A DNA stretch of 44,089 nucleotides from assembly GCF_039652555.1 (NCBI RefSeq), contig NZ_JBDJAF010000008.1:1-44089 (forward strand), read 5' to 3'. Positions 34,878 to 43,104 of this stretch are shown in pieces (positions within the stretch are counted from its first letter, which is position 1; each line of letters begins with the position of its first letter). This stretch comes from Parafrigoribacterium mesophilum. GTDB lineage: Bacteria; Actinomycetota; Actinomycetes; Actinomycetales; Microbacteriaceae. The position numbers were made by a program, and so were the translations under genes. The notes under the pieces were generated by a model. It was not told where the DNA came from. It saw nothing but the letters and a program-made list of their open reading frames with translations, and made no database searches.

Positions 34878-35057
34878 TGACTCATATTGACGAGTTGAGA
34901 CAGAGGCCTCCACCGGGCGGCGATTACCCGGGGAGTATCGCCACAGGAGGGCACTGAGCAGGCTCGGTCGTCCTTCTCTTGCCGCTCGGAGTTGGCACGA
35001 TCGAGGACCCGGACTCAACCACCGGGGGCGCGGTCACGGCACGGGCGTCGACAGCAC

Positions 35058-35072
35058 CACCCGAAGCGGGTG
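35058..35072 (-). terminator. Possible terminator hairpin after the long acyl-CoA dehydrogenase
   Basis: CACCCG-AAG-CGGGTG, a perfect 6-bp stem with a three-base loop, lies about 11 bases after a double TAG TAG stop. There is no U-tract, so termination is only suggested. Confidence 0.35.
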
Positions 35073-35083
35073 ATGACCGGCTA

Positions 35084-36880
35084 CTACTTGACCAAACGGC
35101 GCGTGACCCCTGCCAGCTGGTCGGCATCCAGGGCGAAGAGGTCACGGGCGCCCGCGGTCGCCGCGCCGAGCAGGCCCGACGCTTGCGGCAGCAGTTGCTC
35201 CGCGTAGAACCGTGCGAGCACCAGCTGGGTGTTGGCTAGTTCCGGGTCGCCGGTCTCCGGACCGGCCAGGGCCGAACGCGCCATCAGCCACCCGCCGACA
35301 CTCAGGCCCCACATCCGCAGATACGGCACGGAACCGGCAAGGACCGAGTTGGGATCCGCAGTGCTGGTGGCAAGCATCCACTTCGTGGCTGTCTCCAGGG
35401 CATCCAACTGCCTGGTGAGCTCCTCGCGGATGGAGTCGAAGTCGTTTCCGGCAGCGGCCAGCTCTGGCACGATCTCTCGCATGGTCGCGATGAACTCGAG
35501 GAAGGATGCCCCACCGCGCACGCCGAGTTTCCGGCCGACGAGGTCTGCAGCCTGGATGCCGTTGGTACCCTCGTAGATCGCGGCGATCCGCACGTCGCGG
35601 AAGTGCTGCGCGGCCCCGGTCTCCTCGATGAAGCCCATGCCACCGTGGATCTGCAGCGCGAGCGAGGTGAGCTCGTTGCCCAGGTCGGTGCCGAACGCCT
35701 TGCAGATCGGGGTCAGCAGCCCCACGATCTCGTCGGAACGGCTACGCGCGGCCGGGTCCGGCTCGTGCGTGCTGTGGTCGACATACACGGCGTTGAGCAA
35801 CATCAGCCGGCGCAGCGCCGCAAGGTAGGTCTTCTGGGTCATCAGCATCCGGCGCACGTCCGGGAATTCGATGATCGCCGAGTCTCGGCCAGTCGCTCCG
35901 ATGGCCCGGCCCTGGCGCCGTTCCTGCGCATACTCCAGCGACTGCTGGTAGGCGCGTTCGGCGACCGCCAGGCCCTGCATCCCAACCGAGAGACGGGCGC
36001 TGTTCATCATGATGAACATGATCCGCATGCCCATGTTTTCTTCGCCGATGAGATAGCCGGTGGCGTTCTCGTACGCGAGTACGCAGGTCGGCGACCCGTG
36101 GATGCCGAGCTTGTGCTCGATCGACAGCGTCTTCACGCCGTTGCGCTCCCCCAGCGAACCATCCTCGTTCACCAGGAACTTCGGCACGATGAAGCAGGAG
36201 ATGCCCTTGGTGCCGGCCGGGGCGTCTGGTGTGCGTGCAAGCACCAGGTGCACGATCTGCTCGGCCATGTCGTGGTCGCCGAAGGTGATGAAGATCTTCT
36301 GCCCGCTGATGGCATAGCTGCCGTCGTCTTGCCGCACCGCGCGGGTGGTCAGCGCGCCGACATCCGAACCGGCCTGCGGCTCGGTGAGGTTCATCGTCGC
36401 GGCCCACTCGCCGGTCACCATTTTCGGCAGGAAGCGCTGCTGCTGTTCGGTGGCGCCGTGATGCAGCAGCGCGTCGATAGCCCCCTGGGTGAGTAGCGGG
36501 CCGAGCGCGAATGCCATGTTCGCTGACGTCATGAACTCCTGGATGATCAGCCCGATCACCCGGGGGAATCCGCCGCCGCCGAACTCCTCGGGCAACGGCA
36601 TCGCGCCCCAGCCTGCTTCGACGTACTGGTGATAGGCCTCTTTGAAGCCGGTCGGCGTGACGACGGTGCCATCGGGCTGCCAGCGCGAGCCTTCCAGGTC
36701 GCCGGCGCGGTTGGTAGGCGCCACGACATCGGCCATGAACTCGCCGCACTGCTCAAGCAACTCCATCACCGTGTCGAGGTCGGCGTGCTCAAAACCGGGC
36801 AACTTGGCGATGTCCGGGTACCCCACGACGTGCTTGAGGATGAAGGCTACTTCGGATACGGGAGGTCGGTACTCGCTCAT
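35084..36880 (-). CDS. Acyl-CoA dehydrogenase, long (about 600 aa) DmdC/FadE5-like class
   Basis: From ATG 36880 the product is 598 residues (MSEYRPPVSEVAFIL...). It is a flavoprotein that oxidises an acyl-CoA to the 2-enoyl-CoA and passes electrons to ETF. An N-terminal helical domain is followed by the FAD/substrate domain with MNLTEPQAGSDVGAL (163-177), a C-terminal helical domain, and the extra C-terminal four-helix segment found only in the long class that includes DmdC. Glu437 in IYEGTNGIQA is the expected catalytic base. The upstream in-frame start at 36967 adds unconserved basic sequence and is rejected. The gene stands alone between the giant protein gene and the DUF2182 gene. Chain length or sulfur substrate cannot be deduced. 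Confidence 0.93.
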   Translation of the reverse strand: MSEYRPPVSEVAFILKHVVGYPDIAKLPGFEHADLDTVMELLEQCGEFMADVVAPTNRAGDLEGSRWQPDGTVVTPTGFKEAYHQYVEAGWGAMPLPEEFGGGGFPRVIGLIIQEFMTSANMAFALGPLLTQGAIDALLHHGATEQQQRFLPKMVTGEWAATMNLTEPQAGSDVGALTTRAVRQDDGSYAISGQKIFITFGDHDMAEQIVHLVLARTPDAPAGTKGISCFIVPKFLVNEDGSLGERNGVKTLSIEHKLGIHGSPTCVLAYENATGYLIGEENMGMRIMFIMMNSARLSVGMQGLAVAERAYQQSLEYAQERRQGRAIGATGRDSAIIEFPDVRRMLMTQKTYLAALRRLMLLNAVYVDHSTHEPDPAARSRSDEIVGLLTPICKAFGTDLGNELTSLALQIHGGMGFIEETGAAQHFRDVRIAAIYEGTNGIQAADLVGRKLGVRGGASFLEFIATMREIVPELAAAGNDFDSIREELTRQLDALETATKWMLATSTADPNSVLAGSVPYLRMWGLSVGGWLMARSALAGPETGDPELANTQLVLARFYAEQLLPQASGLLGAATAGARDLFALDADQLAGVTRRLVK

Positions 36881-37004
36881 GTTCGCCAGCGTACCTTGCA
36901 TGGCGGAATCCGCCCGGATTGCCGCGTTTCTGTGCCGATTTCCTACAATATTGCTCCGACTGCGCACGGATGCTGCGGTGTAGTCCTACAAGCCACAGGC
37001 CCGC

Positions 37005-37778
37005 TCACATGGGCATGACCGCGGTCAGCCCGGGCAGCAATACCGGATTCAGTGGAACGAAGCACGCAAATACGATGATGCCTACTCCGACCACCTTGCT
37101 GAATGCGCGGCCGTGCTTCCACGTCTTCTCCAAGAGGATCGCCGCCGCGATGGCAGCCATCCACACCAGGTTCATCACCCCGACGCAGATCAGGACCACC
37201 ATCAATCCCCAGCAGCAACCGGCGCAATACGAACCGTGATACATGCCGACGCGGAGATCCCGAAACCGGCCTCGATAACCGGACACGTGCAACAGGAAGG
37301 CCATCGGTGACCGGCAGTGTCTGAGGCAGAAGTCTTTCAGCGGCGTCAGCTGATAGATGCCCGCCGCCGCGAGCAGCCCGGCGCCGACCCAGGTCGCCGC
37401 GACGGGCGCCACCGCGACCAGCACGGCTAGCAGGCTCGCCGCGAAGTAGGCGAGCAGTCCGAAGCCCAGCCAGGTGATCAGGTAGCCGACGACCAGGGCC
37501 GTCGTGCGTGCCAGCCTGATCCGGGACGGCTGTAGGGCGCGCAGCGTGCGCAGGTAAGTCGACGTGAGCGGCGCCAGGGTCGGCAACATCATCGCGACCA
37601 TCATCAGTTCCCACACCGCCAGGAACCCGACCAGTCCGAGACCCATCGTTCCGGGCCCGGCAGGCATGCCGATGAACTGCTGTACGGTAATCAGCCAGGC
37701 GAGCGCCGCGCAGGCGATCAGCGCCAGCGCGCTGGCGCGGTGACCGGTGGTCAGGTGTGCGCGTGCGCGACCGGACAC
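37005..37778 (-). CDS. DUF2182 predicted metal-binding polytopic membrane protein
   Basis: 257 residues starting with GTG directly after the TAG stop of the DUF1326 gene, so the pair is translationally coupled. Six to seven hydrophobic segments are present. DUF2182 hallmarks: WELMMVAMMLP (57-67) in a membrane helix, YQLTPLKDFCLRHCRSP (142-158) and HGSYCAGCCWGLMVV (181-195) with paired cysteines. The family (COG5486) is annotated as predicted metal-binding and commonly sits beside DUF1326. The conserved Cys, His and Met residues around the membrane suggest handling of a thiophilic metal such as copper. That function is inference. Confidence 0.88.
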   Translation of the reverse strand: MSGRARAHLTTGHRASALALIACAALAWLITVQQFIGMPAGPGTMGLGLVGFLAVWELMMVAMMLPTLAPLTSTYLRTLRALQPSRIRLARTTALVVGYLITWLGFGLLAYFAASLLAVLVAVAPVAATWVGAGLLAAAGIYQLTPLKDFCLRHCRSPMAFLLHVSGYRGRFRDLRVGMYHGSYCAGCCWGLMVVLICVGVMNLVWMAAIAAAILLEKTWKHGRAFSKVVGVGIIVFACFVPLNPVLLPGLTAVMPM

Positions 37779-38384
37779 CTAGGCTGACCAGGCGAACGGA
37801 GCCGAGAAGGAGTTCTTCCCCGCGTTGTCCCAGGTCATCCCGAACACGTCGATGCGCCCGGTGCTGGATAATCCTGCGGCGAGGGTGTCGGCGGGGAAAC
37901 CGACTCCGCTGACCTTCACCCCCAACCCGGTGGGATCCAGTGGCGACACAAAGTCTTCGACGGTCATCTGGACAGCGTTGCCGACGGTGACCTGGTGGCG
38001 TTTCCCGTCGTCGGAATACGTCATCTCAGAGGACTGCATCCCGGCCATTTCGCCGATCAGCGGAGCCAGGCCCGCCATCGGTCCGCCGAGCTGGCCGCCG
38101 AACACAGCACCGAGCGCTTCCGCCTGTTCCGCCGAGGCCGTCGAATCCATCAGAAGGCCGAGTTTCCAACCTCCCTCACTCATCAGCGCAGGCGTATCGG
38201 CGACGAGACAGACGGTGAGGCCATCGACGTCAACACCGTTGACGTCACCGTTGTCGACATGGAACGCCATCGCCACTCTGCATCGCTCATTGTCGGCTGG
38301 AGCACTCAACCCGGAGGTGGTACAGGGGCAGATCATGTCGCAATTGCAGTTCTCGAAGTAGGTGCCTTCTAGTTGCCACGTCAT
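37779..38384 (-). CDS. DUF1326 cysteine-rich protein
   Basis: From ATG 38384 the product is 201 residues (MTWQLEGTYFENCNCDMICP...). The start is fixed by the Shine-Dalgarno GGAAGGA seven bases upstream. The N-terminus carries CNCDMICPC: Cys13, Cys15, Cys19 and Cys21, a compact metal-ligand candidate and the family hallmark. There is no signal peptide. The rest is a beta-rich domain with GMQSSEMTYSDDGKRHQV in the middle and IDVFGMTWDNAGKNSFSAPF at the end. It is coupled to the DUF2182 membrane protein downstream, so the two likely form a metal-binding or metal-delivery unit. Reaction unknown. Confidence 0.88.
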   Translation of the reverse strand: MTWQLEGTYFENCNCDMICPCTTSGLSAPADNERCRVAMAFHVDNGDVNGVDVDGLTVCLVADTPALMSEGGWKLGLLMDSTASAEQAEALGAVFGGQLGGPMAGLAPLIGEMAGMQSSEMTYSDDGKRHQVTVGNAVQMTVEDFVSPLDPTGLGVKVSGVGFPADTLAAGLSSTGRIDVFGMTWDNAGKNSFSAPFAWSA

Positions 38385-38415
38385 CGTAAGTTCCTTCCGA
38401 GAGGTGACTTTGCGC

Positions 38416-38449
38416 CGAGGATTCTCCTCGCGGCCGGCGGCGATGTCAA
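38416..38449 (-). promoter_or_regulatory. Promoter and palindrome upstream of the DUF1326-DUF2182 operon
   Basis: Minus strand: -35 TTGACA (38449-38444), 17-base spacer, -10 GAGAAT (38426-38421), giving a leader of about 30 bases. The perfect inverted repeat CGAGGA-TTC-TCCTCG (38416-38430) covers the -10, which is where a repressor would bind. Regulator unknown. Confidence 0.5.
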
Positions 38450-38549
38450 CCGATTGATCTCTTGTGAAGCACTCGCCCTTCGCGGTGTCATGGTCCGCGC
38501 GTAACGTGACCTGGATTGCAGCAAACGTTAGAGAGCGGGAGGAAGAACC

Positions 38550-38894
38550 GTGTCGGTGAAACTGAATGATGATGCGCTCAGCGCTGCCCGTCGTCTGGTC
38601 AAAGGGGGCAGTGTGGTCCGCGACGAACGGGACGACTGGAGCGAGCACGCTCCCTCGACCGACGACGAGAACAAGTTTGTCGATCAGGAAGGCTGGGAGG
38701 CGTACGGGCGCTGGCACCTGGGAATCGACACGGATAAACCAGCCGAGACCAAGGGACGCTACAGCTTCCCGTTCGGCGATTTCTCCAAGGTGCACCGCTG
38801 CGCGGTTATTTCCCTCGAATCACGTGCTGCGCAAAACGACCATGACGATATTGCCACTGCGTCGAAGAACCTGTTGAAGCTCATCGATTCGTGA
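38550..38894 (+). CDS. Conserved 114-aa hypothetical protein
   Basis: Start GTG 38550 is preceded by GGGAGGAAGAA, a good Shine-Dalgarno. The product is acidic and soluble. Its segments VVRDERDDWSEHAPS, GWEAYGRWHLGID and KGRYSFPFGDFSKVHRCAVIS match what I remember of a small uncharacterised family in mycobacteria, streptomycetes and other bacteria (pattern VRDERDDWSEH...F...HG..EY..W.LGID...TKGRY.FP.GDF..VHRC). I know of no function. It has a single Cys next to a His in the conserved VHRC. It is divergent from the DUF1326 operon, with about 165 bp between, and convergent with the cytochrome b gene. Confidence 0.85.
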   Translation: MSVKLNDDALSAARRLVKGGSVVRDERDDWSEHAPSTDDENKFVDQEGWEAYGRWHLGIDTDKPAETKGRYSFPFGDFSKVHRCAVISLESRAAQNDHDDIATASKNLLKLIDS

Positions 38895-38923
38895 GTTCGG
38901 GTTCCGGTACTGGTATCGGTGAT

Positions 38924-38985
38924 TGGGCTTGTCGAAATCCCGGTTCGTTGGGGGGGGGGGTCTTGACAGGCTCGACCACCGGGGT
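38924..38985. repeat. Inverted pair of the TGGTCGAGCTTGTCGA-type intergenic repeat flanking a G tract
   Basis: GGGCTTGTCGAAATCC lies on one side and TTGACAGGCTCGACCACCGG (opposite orientation) on the other side of an 11-G run at about 38950-38960. The arms can pair imperfectly. It sits between two convergent genes, so it may serve as a terminator. The same motif family clusters at 43105-43235. Confidence 0.6.
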
Positions 38986-38986
38986 C

Positions 38987-39913
38987 TTAGCGGGTGATGG
39001 TGCCGGTGAGGGAGGCGACCGGGCGTAGTAGCAGTGGTCTGGCGGCGTACCAGGCGGCGGCCATGACCAGGATGGAGGTGGCGAAGATCCAGAAGCCGAC
39101 CCAGTTCTCGTGGTCGCTGCCGCCATACATGTGGTTGAGGTTGCGTAGTGCTCCGGTGGCCAGTACCAGGGTGACGTGCACGATGGTGAACAGGACGTAG
39201 TAGAGCATGATCGGGAAGTGGATGGCCCGGGCGATCTCGATCGGATAGATCCGGTTTAAGGTGGTGGCGTTCTTGGGCCAGGCCCCGGACATCCGTATCC
39301 CGGTGATGACGGCGAGGGGTGCGGCGATGAACACGGTGACGAAGTAGGCGATTAGTTGCAGGCTGTTGTAGTTGACCCAACCGTTTTCGGTGGGCCAGTT
39401 CAGGGACGCGTATTGGATGGCGACCGAGATCGAGTTGGGGATCACGTCCCAGTGCAGCGGGACGATGCGCATCCATTGGCCGGTGGGAAACAGCAGGATC
39501 AGGAAGATGATGCCGTTGGCTACCCAGAAGGCGGCCAGGCTGAGGTGGAACCACAGGTGCAGGCTGATCTTGGTCGGGGTGCCCTTGGTGCGGATCAGGC
39601 CCTTGTTGTTGCGGGTCCAGTGCGCCGGCGGCCGGGCGGTGGTGCGCACCTGCCAACCGGACCGGATGATCAGGATGATGAAGAAGAAGTTCAGGAAGTG
39701 CTGCCAGGACAGCCAGGCCGGGAAACCCACCGGCGCCACCTTGGGCAGTTCGGATTGGCCGGGGAAGTCGGTCATGAACGACTGCACCGCCGGCAGCTCC
39801 CGCAGCCCCTTAGCCACCAGCACGACCACGACCAGGGCGACTAGCGCTGCGAGGGTGATCACCGCCGGTTTGAACCACCGGGCGGCGGTGACCGATTTCG
39901 ACTCCGCCGTCAC
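38987..39913 (-). CDS. Cytochrome b-type integral membrane protein linked to ETF
   Basis: 308 residues, GTG start overlapping the etfA stop by four bases, so translationally coupled. An N-terminal membrane helix (about 16-36) precedes a four-to-five-helix bundle like b561/Ni-Fe-hydrogenase cytochrome b proteins. Candidate haem histidines occur in helices WQHFLNFFFIILII, KISLHLWFHLSLAAFW and AIHFPIMLYYVLFTIVHVTL. There is no FAD or iron-sulfur motif. Placement after etfB-etfA, and beside an acyl-CoA dehydrogenase, suggests it takes electrons from reduced ETF and passes them to menaquinone, replacing a classical ETF:quinone oxidoreductase. That role is inference; alternatively it partners another oxidoreductase. 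Confidence 0.85.
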   Translation of the reverse strand: MTAESKSVTAARWFKPAVITLAALVALVVVVLVAKGLRELPAVQSFMTDFPGQSELPKVAPVGFPAWLSWQHFLNFFFIILIIRSGWQVRTTARPPAHWTRNNKGLIRTKGTPTKISLHLWFHLSLAAFWVANGIIFLILLFPTGQWMRIVPLHWDVIPNSISVAIQYASLNWPTENGWVNYNSLQLIAYFVTVFIAAPLAVITGIRMSGAWPKNATTLNRIYPIEIARAIHFPIMLYYVLFTIVHVTLVLATGALRNLNHMYGGSDHENWVGFWIFATSILVMAAAWYAARPLLLRPVASLTGTITR

Positions 39914-40884
39914 GATGCGGCTCGCTCTTCCAGCGCCTGGATCAGTTGCGGCACGACGGTGAACACGTCTCCGACAATGCCGTAGTCAGCGATGTCGAAG
40001 ATCGGCGCGTCGGCGTCCTTGTTGATCGCCACGATCGTCTTGGCGGTCTGCATGCCGGCCCGATGCTGGATCGCGCCGGAAATACCCAACGCGATATACA
40101 GCTGCGGCGACACCGTGGTTCCGGTCTGGCCCACCTGGGAAGTCTGCGGCACGTAACCGGCATCCACCGCCGCGCGCGAGGCGCCCACCGCCGCGCCGAG
40201 CGCATCCGCCAGCTGTTCTACCAGCTCGAACTTCTCCTTGGAGCCAAGGCCGCGGCCGCCGGAGACGACCACTTTCGCCTCCCGCAACTCCGGCCGGGCC
40301 GAGGTGCCCACCGCGTCGGTGATGCCGTCGACCACCGCCGAGGTCGCGGCATCAGCGCTCACCTGAACGGTGCTGACGGTCGGCGTCGCGGCCGTGGCAC
40401 GCTCCTCGATGGCCCCCGGACGCAGCGTCACGATCGCCGGCCCGCCCTCCACGGTCGACTCGACCGTGTAGGCGCCGCCGAAAATCGAATGAGTGACCAC
40501 GATCTTTCCGGCATCCGAACGCACATCCACCGCATCAATGCACAGGCCACCCTTCAGACGCACCGCCAGACGGGCGGCAACATCCCGGCCCTCAACGGAG
40601 TTCGCCACCAGGACCGCGGCCGGATCCAGGGCGGCACTGGCGGCCACCAACGCCTCCAACTGCGGGCCCACCAGCAGCGAGTCGACCCGATCGGACTCGG
40701 CCAGAAACACCTGCTGGGCGCCCAGCGCGCCGAGCGCGTCGACCAGGCCGGCTCCCGCACCAGGGGCGACCGCGACCACCGCGACCGGGGTGCCCAACCG
40801 TCCGGCGGCGGCGATCAACGACGGCGCGGTGTTCCGGATCTCGCCGGTGCTGGAGCGTTCGATCAGGGCAAGGATGTTGGGCAT
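39910..40884 (-). CDS. etfA: Electron transfer flavoprotein alpha subunit
   Basis: From ATG 40884 the product is 324 residues (MPNILALIERSSTGEIRNTA...), the normal EtfA length. AAGGAAT upstream is the ribosome binding site and excludes the longer start at 40908. The C-terminal FAD domain shows VVSGGRGLGSKEKFELVEQL, AVDAGYVPQTSQVGQTG, LYIALGISGAIQHRAGM and VAINKDADAPIFDIADYGIVGD, all signature elements. With EtfB it carries electrons from acyl-CoA dehydrogenases to the membrane. It lies 30 bp after etfB and overlaps the cytochrome b gene, forming one operon. Confidence 0.96.
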   Translation of the reverse strand: MPNILALIERSSTGEIRNTAPSLIAAAGRLGTPVAVVAVAPGAGAGLVDALGALGAQQVFLAESDRVDSLLVGPQLEALVAASAALDPAAVLVANSVEGRDVAARLAVRLKGGLCIDAVDVRSDAGKIVVTHSIFGGAYTVESTVEGGPAIVTLRPGAIEERATAATPTVSTVQVSADAATSAVVDGITDAVGTSARPELREAKVVVSGGRGLGSKEKFELVEQLADALGAAVGASRAAVDAGYVPQTSQVGQTGTTVSPQLYIALGISGAIQHRAGMQTAKTIVAINKDADAPIFDIADYGIVGDVFTVVPQLIQALEERAAS

Positions 40885-40914
40885 GTCAGATTCCTTAGGT
40901 TCGATCAACGTCGG

Positions 40915-41694
40915 TCAGATCAGGTGGCCCGCGGCCAGGAATTCCGCCAGTTCGACACCCGCGTTGCCCTCGTCAACGACCTTCGTGCCCGCGGTACGCG
41001 ATGGCCGCTCGGCGGTGCTCAACACCACCGACCGGCCCCCACCGGACAGCGCATCGGCACCCAGACCCAGCTCGCCCACCGTGAGCACGGTCAGCGGCTT
41101 CTTCTTCGCCGAGAGAATGCCCTTGAAGTTCGGGAACCGCACCTCCGGAGTGCGTTCAGTGACCGAGACGACAGCCGGCAACCCGGTGTGCACCTGAATG
41201 CTGCCGCTGTCGGTGCCGCGTTCCCCACTCACCTGGGACTCGGAAATCTCCACCGAGTCCAAAAAGGTCAGATGCGGTAGACCCAGGTGCTCGGCAACCA
41301 TCGCGGGGATCACCCCACCACGACCATCGGTGGACTCGTTGCCGGCAATGACCAGGTCATACCCCGACTTGGTCAGCGCGGCCGCCAGCACCGAGGCGGT
41401 GCGGGCCAGGTCGGCGCCGGCCAGCGAATCATCCAGCACGTGCACCGCCGCATCCGCCCCCAGCGACAACCCCTTACGCAGCGCGGCGGTTACCGAACTC
41501 GGCCCCATCGACACCAGCACCACCTCGGTGCCCTTATGGGCATCCTTGTAGCGCAACGCCACCTCCAGGGCGCGTTCACCGATCTCGTCGATGATCGGAT
41601 CGCTGGCCGCCCGATCCAGAATCCCCGTCGCCGGATCCAACCTGCGCTCCTCATAGGTATCGGGCACTTGCTTGATCAGCACGACGATCTTCAT
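40915..41694 (-). CDS. etfB: Electron transfer flavoprotein beta subunit
   Basis: From ATG 41694 the product is 259 residues (MKIVVLIKQVPDTYEERRLD...), the typical EtfB length. AGAAGGAG just upstream fixes the start. Signature segments: ALRYKDAHKGTEVVLVSMGP, DLVIAGNESTDGRGGVIPAMVAEHLGLPHLTF (AMP-binding region), and the recognition-loop area toward the C-terminus. It is the first gene of the etfB-etfA-cytochrome b operon and diverges from the short acyl-CoA dehydrogenase gene, which is expected to feed it. Confidence 0.96.
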   Translation of the reverse strand: MKIVVLIKQVPDTYEERRLDPATGILDRAASDPIIDEIGERALEVALRYKDAHKGTEVVLVSMGPSSVTAALRKGLSLGADAAVHVLDDSLAGADLARTASVLAAALTKSGYDLVIAGNESTDGRGGVIPAMVAEHLGLPHLTFLDSVEISESQVSGERGTDSGSIQVHTGLPAVVSVTERTPEVRFPNFKGILSAKKKPLTVLTVGELGLGADALSGGGRSVVLSTAERPSRTAGTKVVDEGNAGVELAEFLAAGHLI

Positions 41695-41924
41695 GGCTCG
41701 CTCCTTCTGCAGAATCCGGATAGACAGCATCCGAATGGCGGGTGTGAATCCGCGGTTCTTCTAACCGATAGTAGGGCCCTCCTTCACAAACCGGAGGGAC
41801 GTAGTGACCCGGCGATAGGAAGAAGTTCAGTTAATGGTGATTTACTGGGACATCATACAATTGTGACAACGGCCACACGCCGTGAATGCATTCCGAGTAC
41901 TGCACCCACGAAAGGATCGCCACC
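41695..41924. promoter_or_regulatory. Divergent control region between etfB and the acyl-CoA dehydrogenase gene
   Basis: This 230-bp region should carry promoters both ways. TACAAT at 41856-41861 is a possible -10 for the dehydrogenase gene without a good -35. On the other strand TTGTCA (41869-41864) is a possible -35 for etfB. CCCTCC (41777-41782) and GGAGGG (41793-41798) form a 6-bp inverted repeat in the etfB leader. No regulator gene is adjacent. Confidence 0.4.
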
Positions 41925-43079
41925 ATGAACTTCGACGACGAAGAGAGCCACGCGGACATACGTGAGGCGGTGGCTGCGGTCACCCGATCATTCGGCGACT
42001 CCTATTACGCGGATCACGGCGCCAGCAACAAGCCGACCCAAGAATTGTGGCTGGAACTCGGCAAGCAGGGCTTCATCGGCATCAATCTGCCGGAGGAGTT
42101 CGGCGGCGGCGGGGCCGGCCTCACCGAGCTGGCCCTGGTGTGCGAAGAGACGGCCGCCCAAGGCACGCCATTGCTGCTGATGCTCGTCTCGAGCGCCATC
42201 TCCGGCGAAGTCATTTCCCGCTATGGCAGCCAGTCCCAGAAGGAGACGTGGTTGCCCCGGATGGCCAGCGGCGAAAGCAAGGTGGTGTTCGCCATTACCG
42301 AGCCGGATGCCGGATCCAACACCCTGAAGATGGCCACCACCGCGGTGCGCGACGGCGATGACTGGGTGCTGAACGGCACCAAGTACTACATCTCCGGAGT
42401 CGACGAGGCGGATGCCGTGCTCGTCGTAGCGCGCACCGGCACCAACGAAGAAAACGGCAAAGCGCTGCTATCGCTGTTCATCGTGCCCACCGATGCCCCC
42501 GGCTTCGTGGCGCAGCGGCTTCCGGTTTCCGCCTCGCTTCCGGAGCGTCAGTTCACGCTGTTCTTCGACAACCTGCGTCTTGGCAGCGACGCGCTGGTCG
42601 GAGCCGAAAACGAAGGCTTCGCCGAGGTGTTCCACGGTTTGAACCCGGAGCGCATCGTGGGCGCAGCGATTTGCGTTGGCGTCGGCAGGTACGCGTTGGA
42701 GAAGACGGCAGAGTACGCTCGCACCCGCAAGGTCTGGGACGTGCCGATCGGCAGCCACCAGGGCGTGTCGCACGTGCTGGCCAAGGCCAAGATCGAGGTG
42801 GAATTGGCGGCGCTGATGACGCGCAAAGCTGCCTGGTTGCACGACAACGGTCGCCCGGCCGGCGAGGCGTCGAACATGGCAAAGTACGCTGCCGCGGAAG
42901 CAGCACTGGGCGCCGTGGATGCTGCCATCCAGACCCACGGCGGCAACGGACTTAGCACCGAGTACGGACTCATCCCACTCTGGGGCATCGTGCGCCTGCT
43001 GCGGATCGCCCCGGTCAGTCGCGAGATGGTGCTCAATTATGTGGCACAGCACACCCTGGGTCTCCCCCGCTCCTACTGA
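41925..43079 (+). CDS. Acyl-CoA dehydrogenase with IVD-type catalytic glutamate
   Basis: From ATG 41925 (AAAGGA upstream) the product is 384 residues, a normal medium/short-chain acyl-CoA dehydrogenase. VFAITEPDAGSNTLKMATTA is the FAD-binding signature, and YALEKTAEYARTRKVWDVPIGSHQ and the QTHGGNGLSTEYGL loop are also present. The usual C-terminal YEGT glutamate is absent (RIAPVSREM instead). A glutamate in HGLNPERIVG (Glu242) sits where isovaleryl-CoA and long-chain dehydrogenases carry theirs, so it is probably active with that geometry. It is divergent from etfBA, its likely electron acceptor. A branched or substituted acyl-CoA substrate is possible but not shown. Confidence 0.93.
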   Translation: MNFDDEESHADIREAVAAVTRSFGDSYYADHGASNKPTQELWLELGKQGFIGINLPEEFGGGGAGLTELALVCEETAAQGTPLLLMLVSSAISGEVISRYGSQSQKETWLPRMASGESKVVFAITEPDAGSNTLKMATTAVRDGDDWVLNGTKYYISGVDEADAVLVVARTGTNEENGKALLSLFIVPTDAPGFVAQRLPVSASLPERQFTLFFDNLRLGSDALVGAENEGFAEVFHGLNPERIVGAAICVGVGRYALEKTAEYARTRKVWDVPIGSHQGVSHVLAKAKIEVELAALMTRKAAWLHDNGRPAGEASNMAKYAAAEAALGAVDAAIQTHGGNGLSTEYGLIPLWGIVRLLRIAPVSREMVLNYVAQHTLGLPRSY

Positions 43080-43104
43080 TCGGCGCGGTCCACCAGCCCC
43101 TTCC

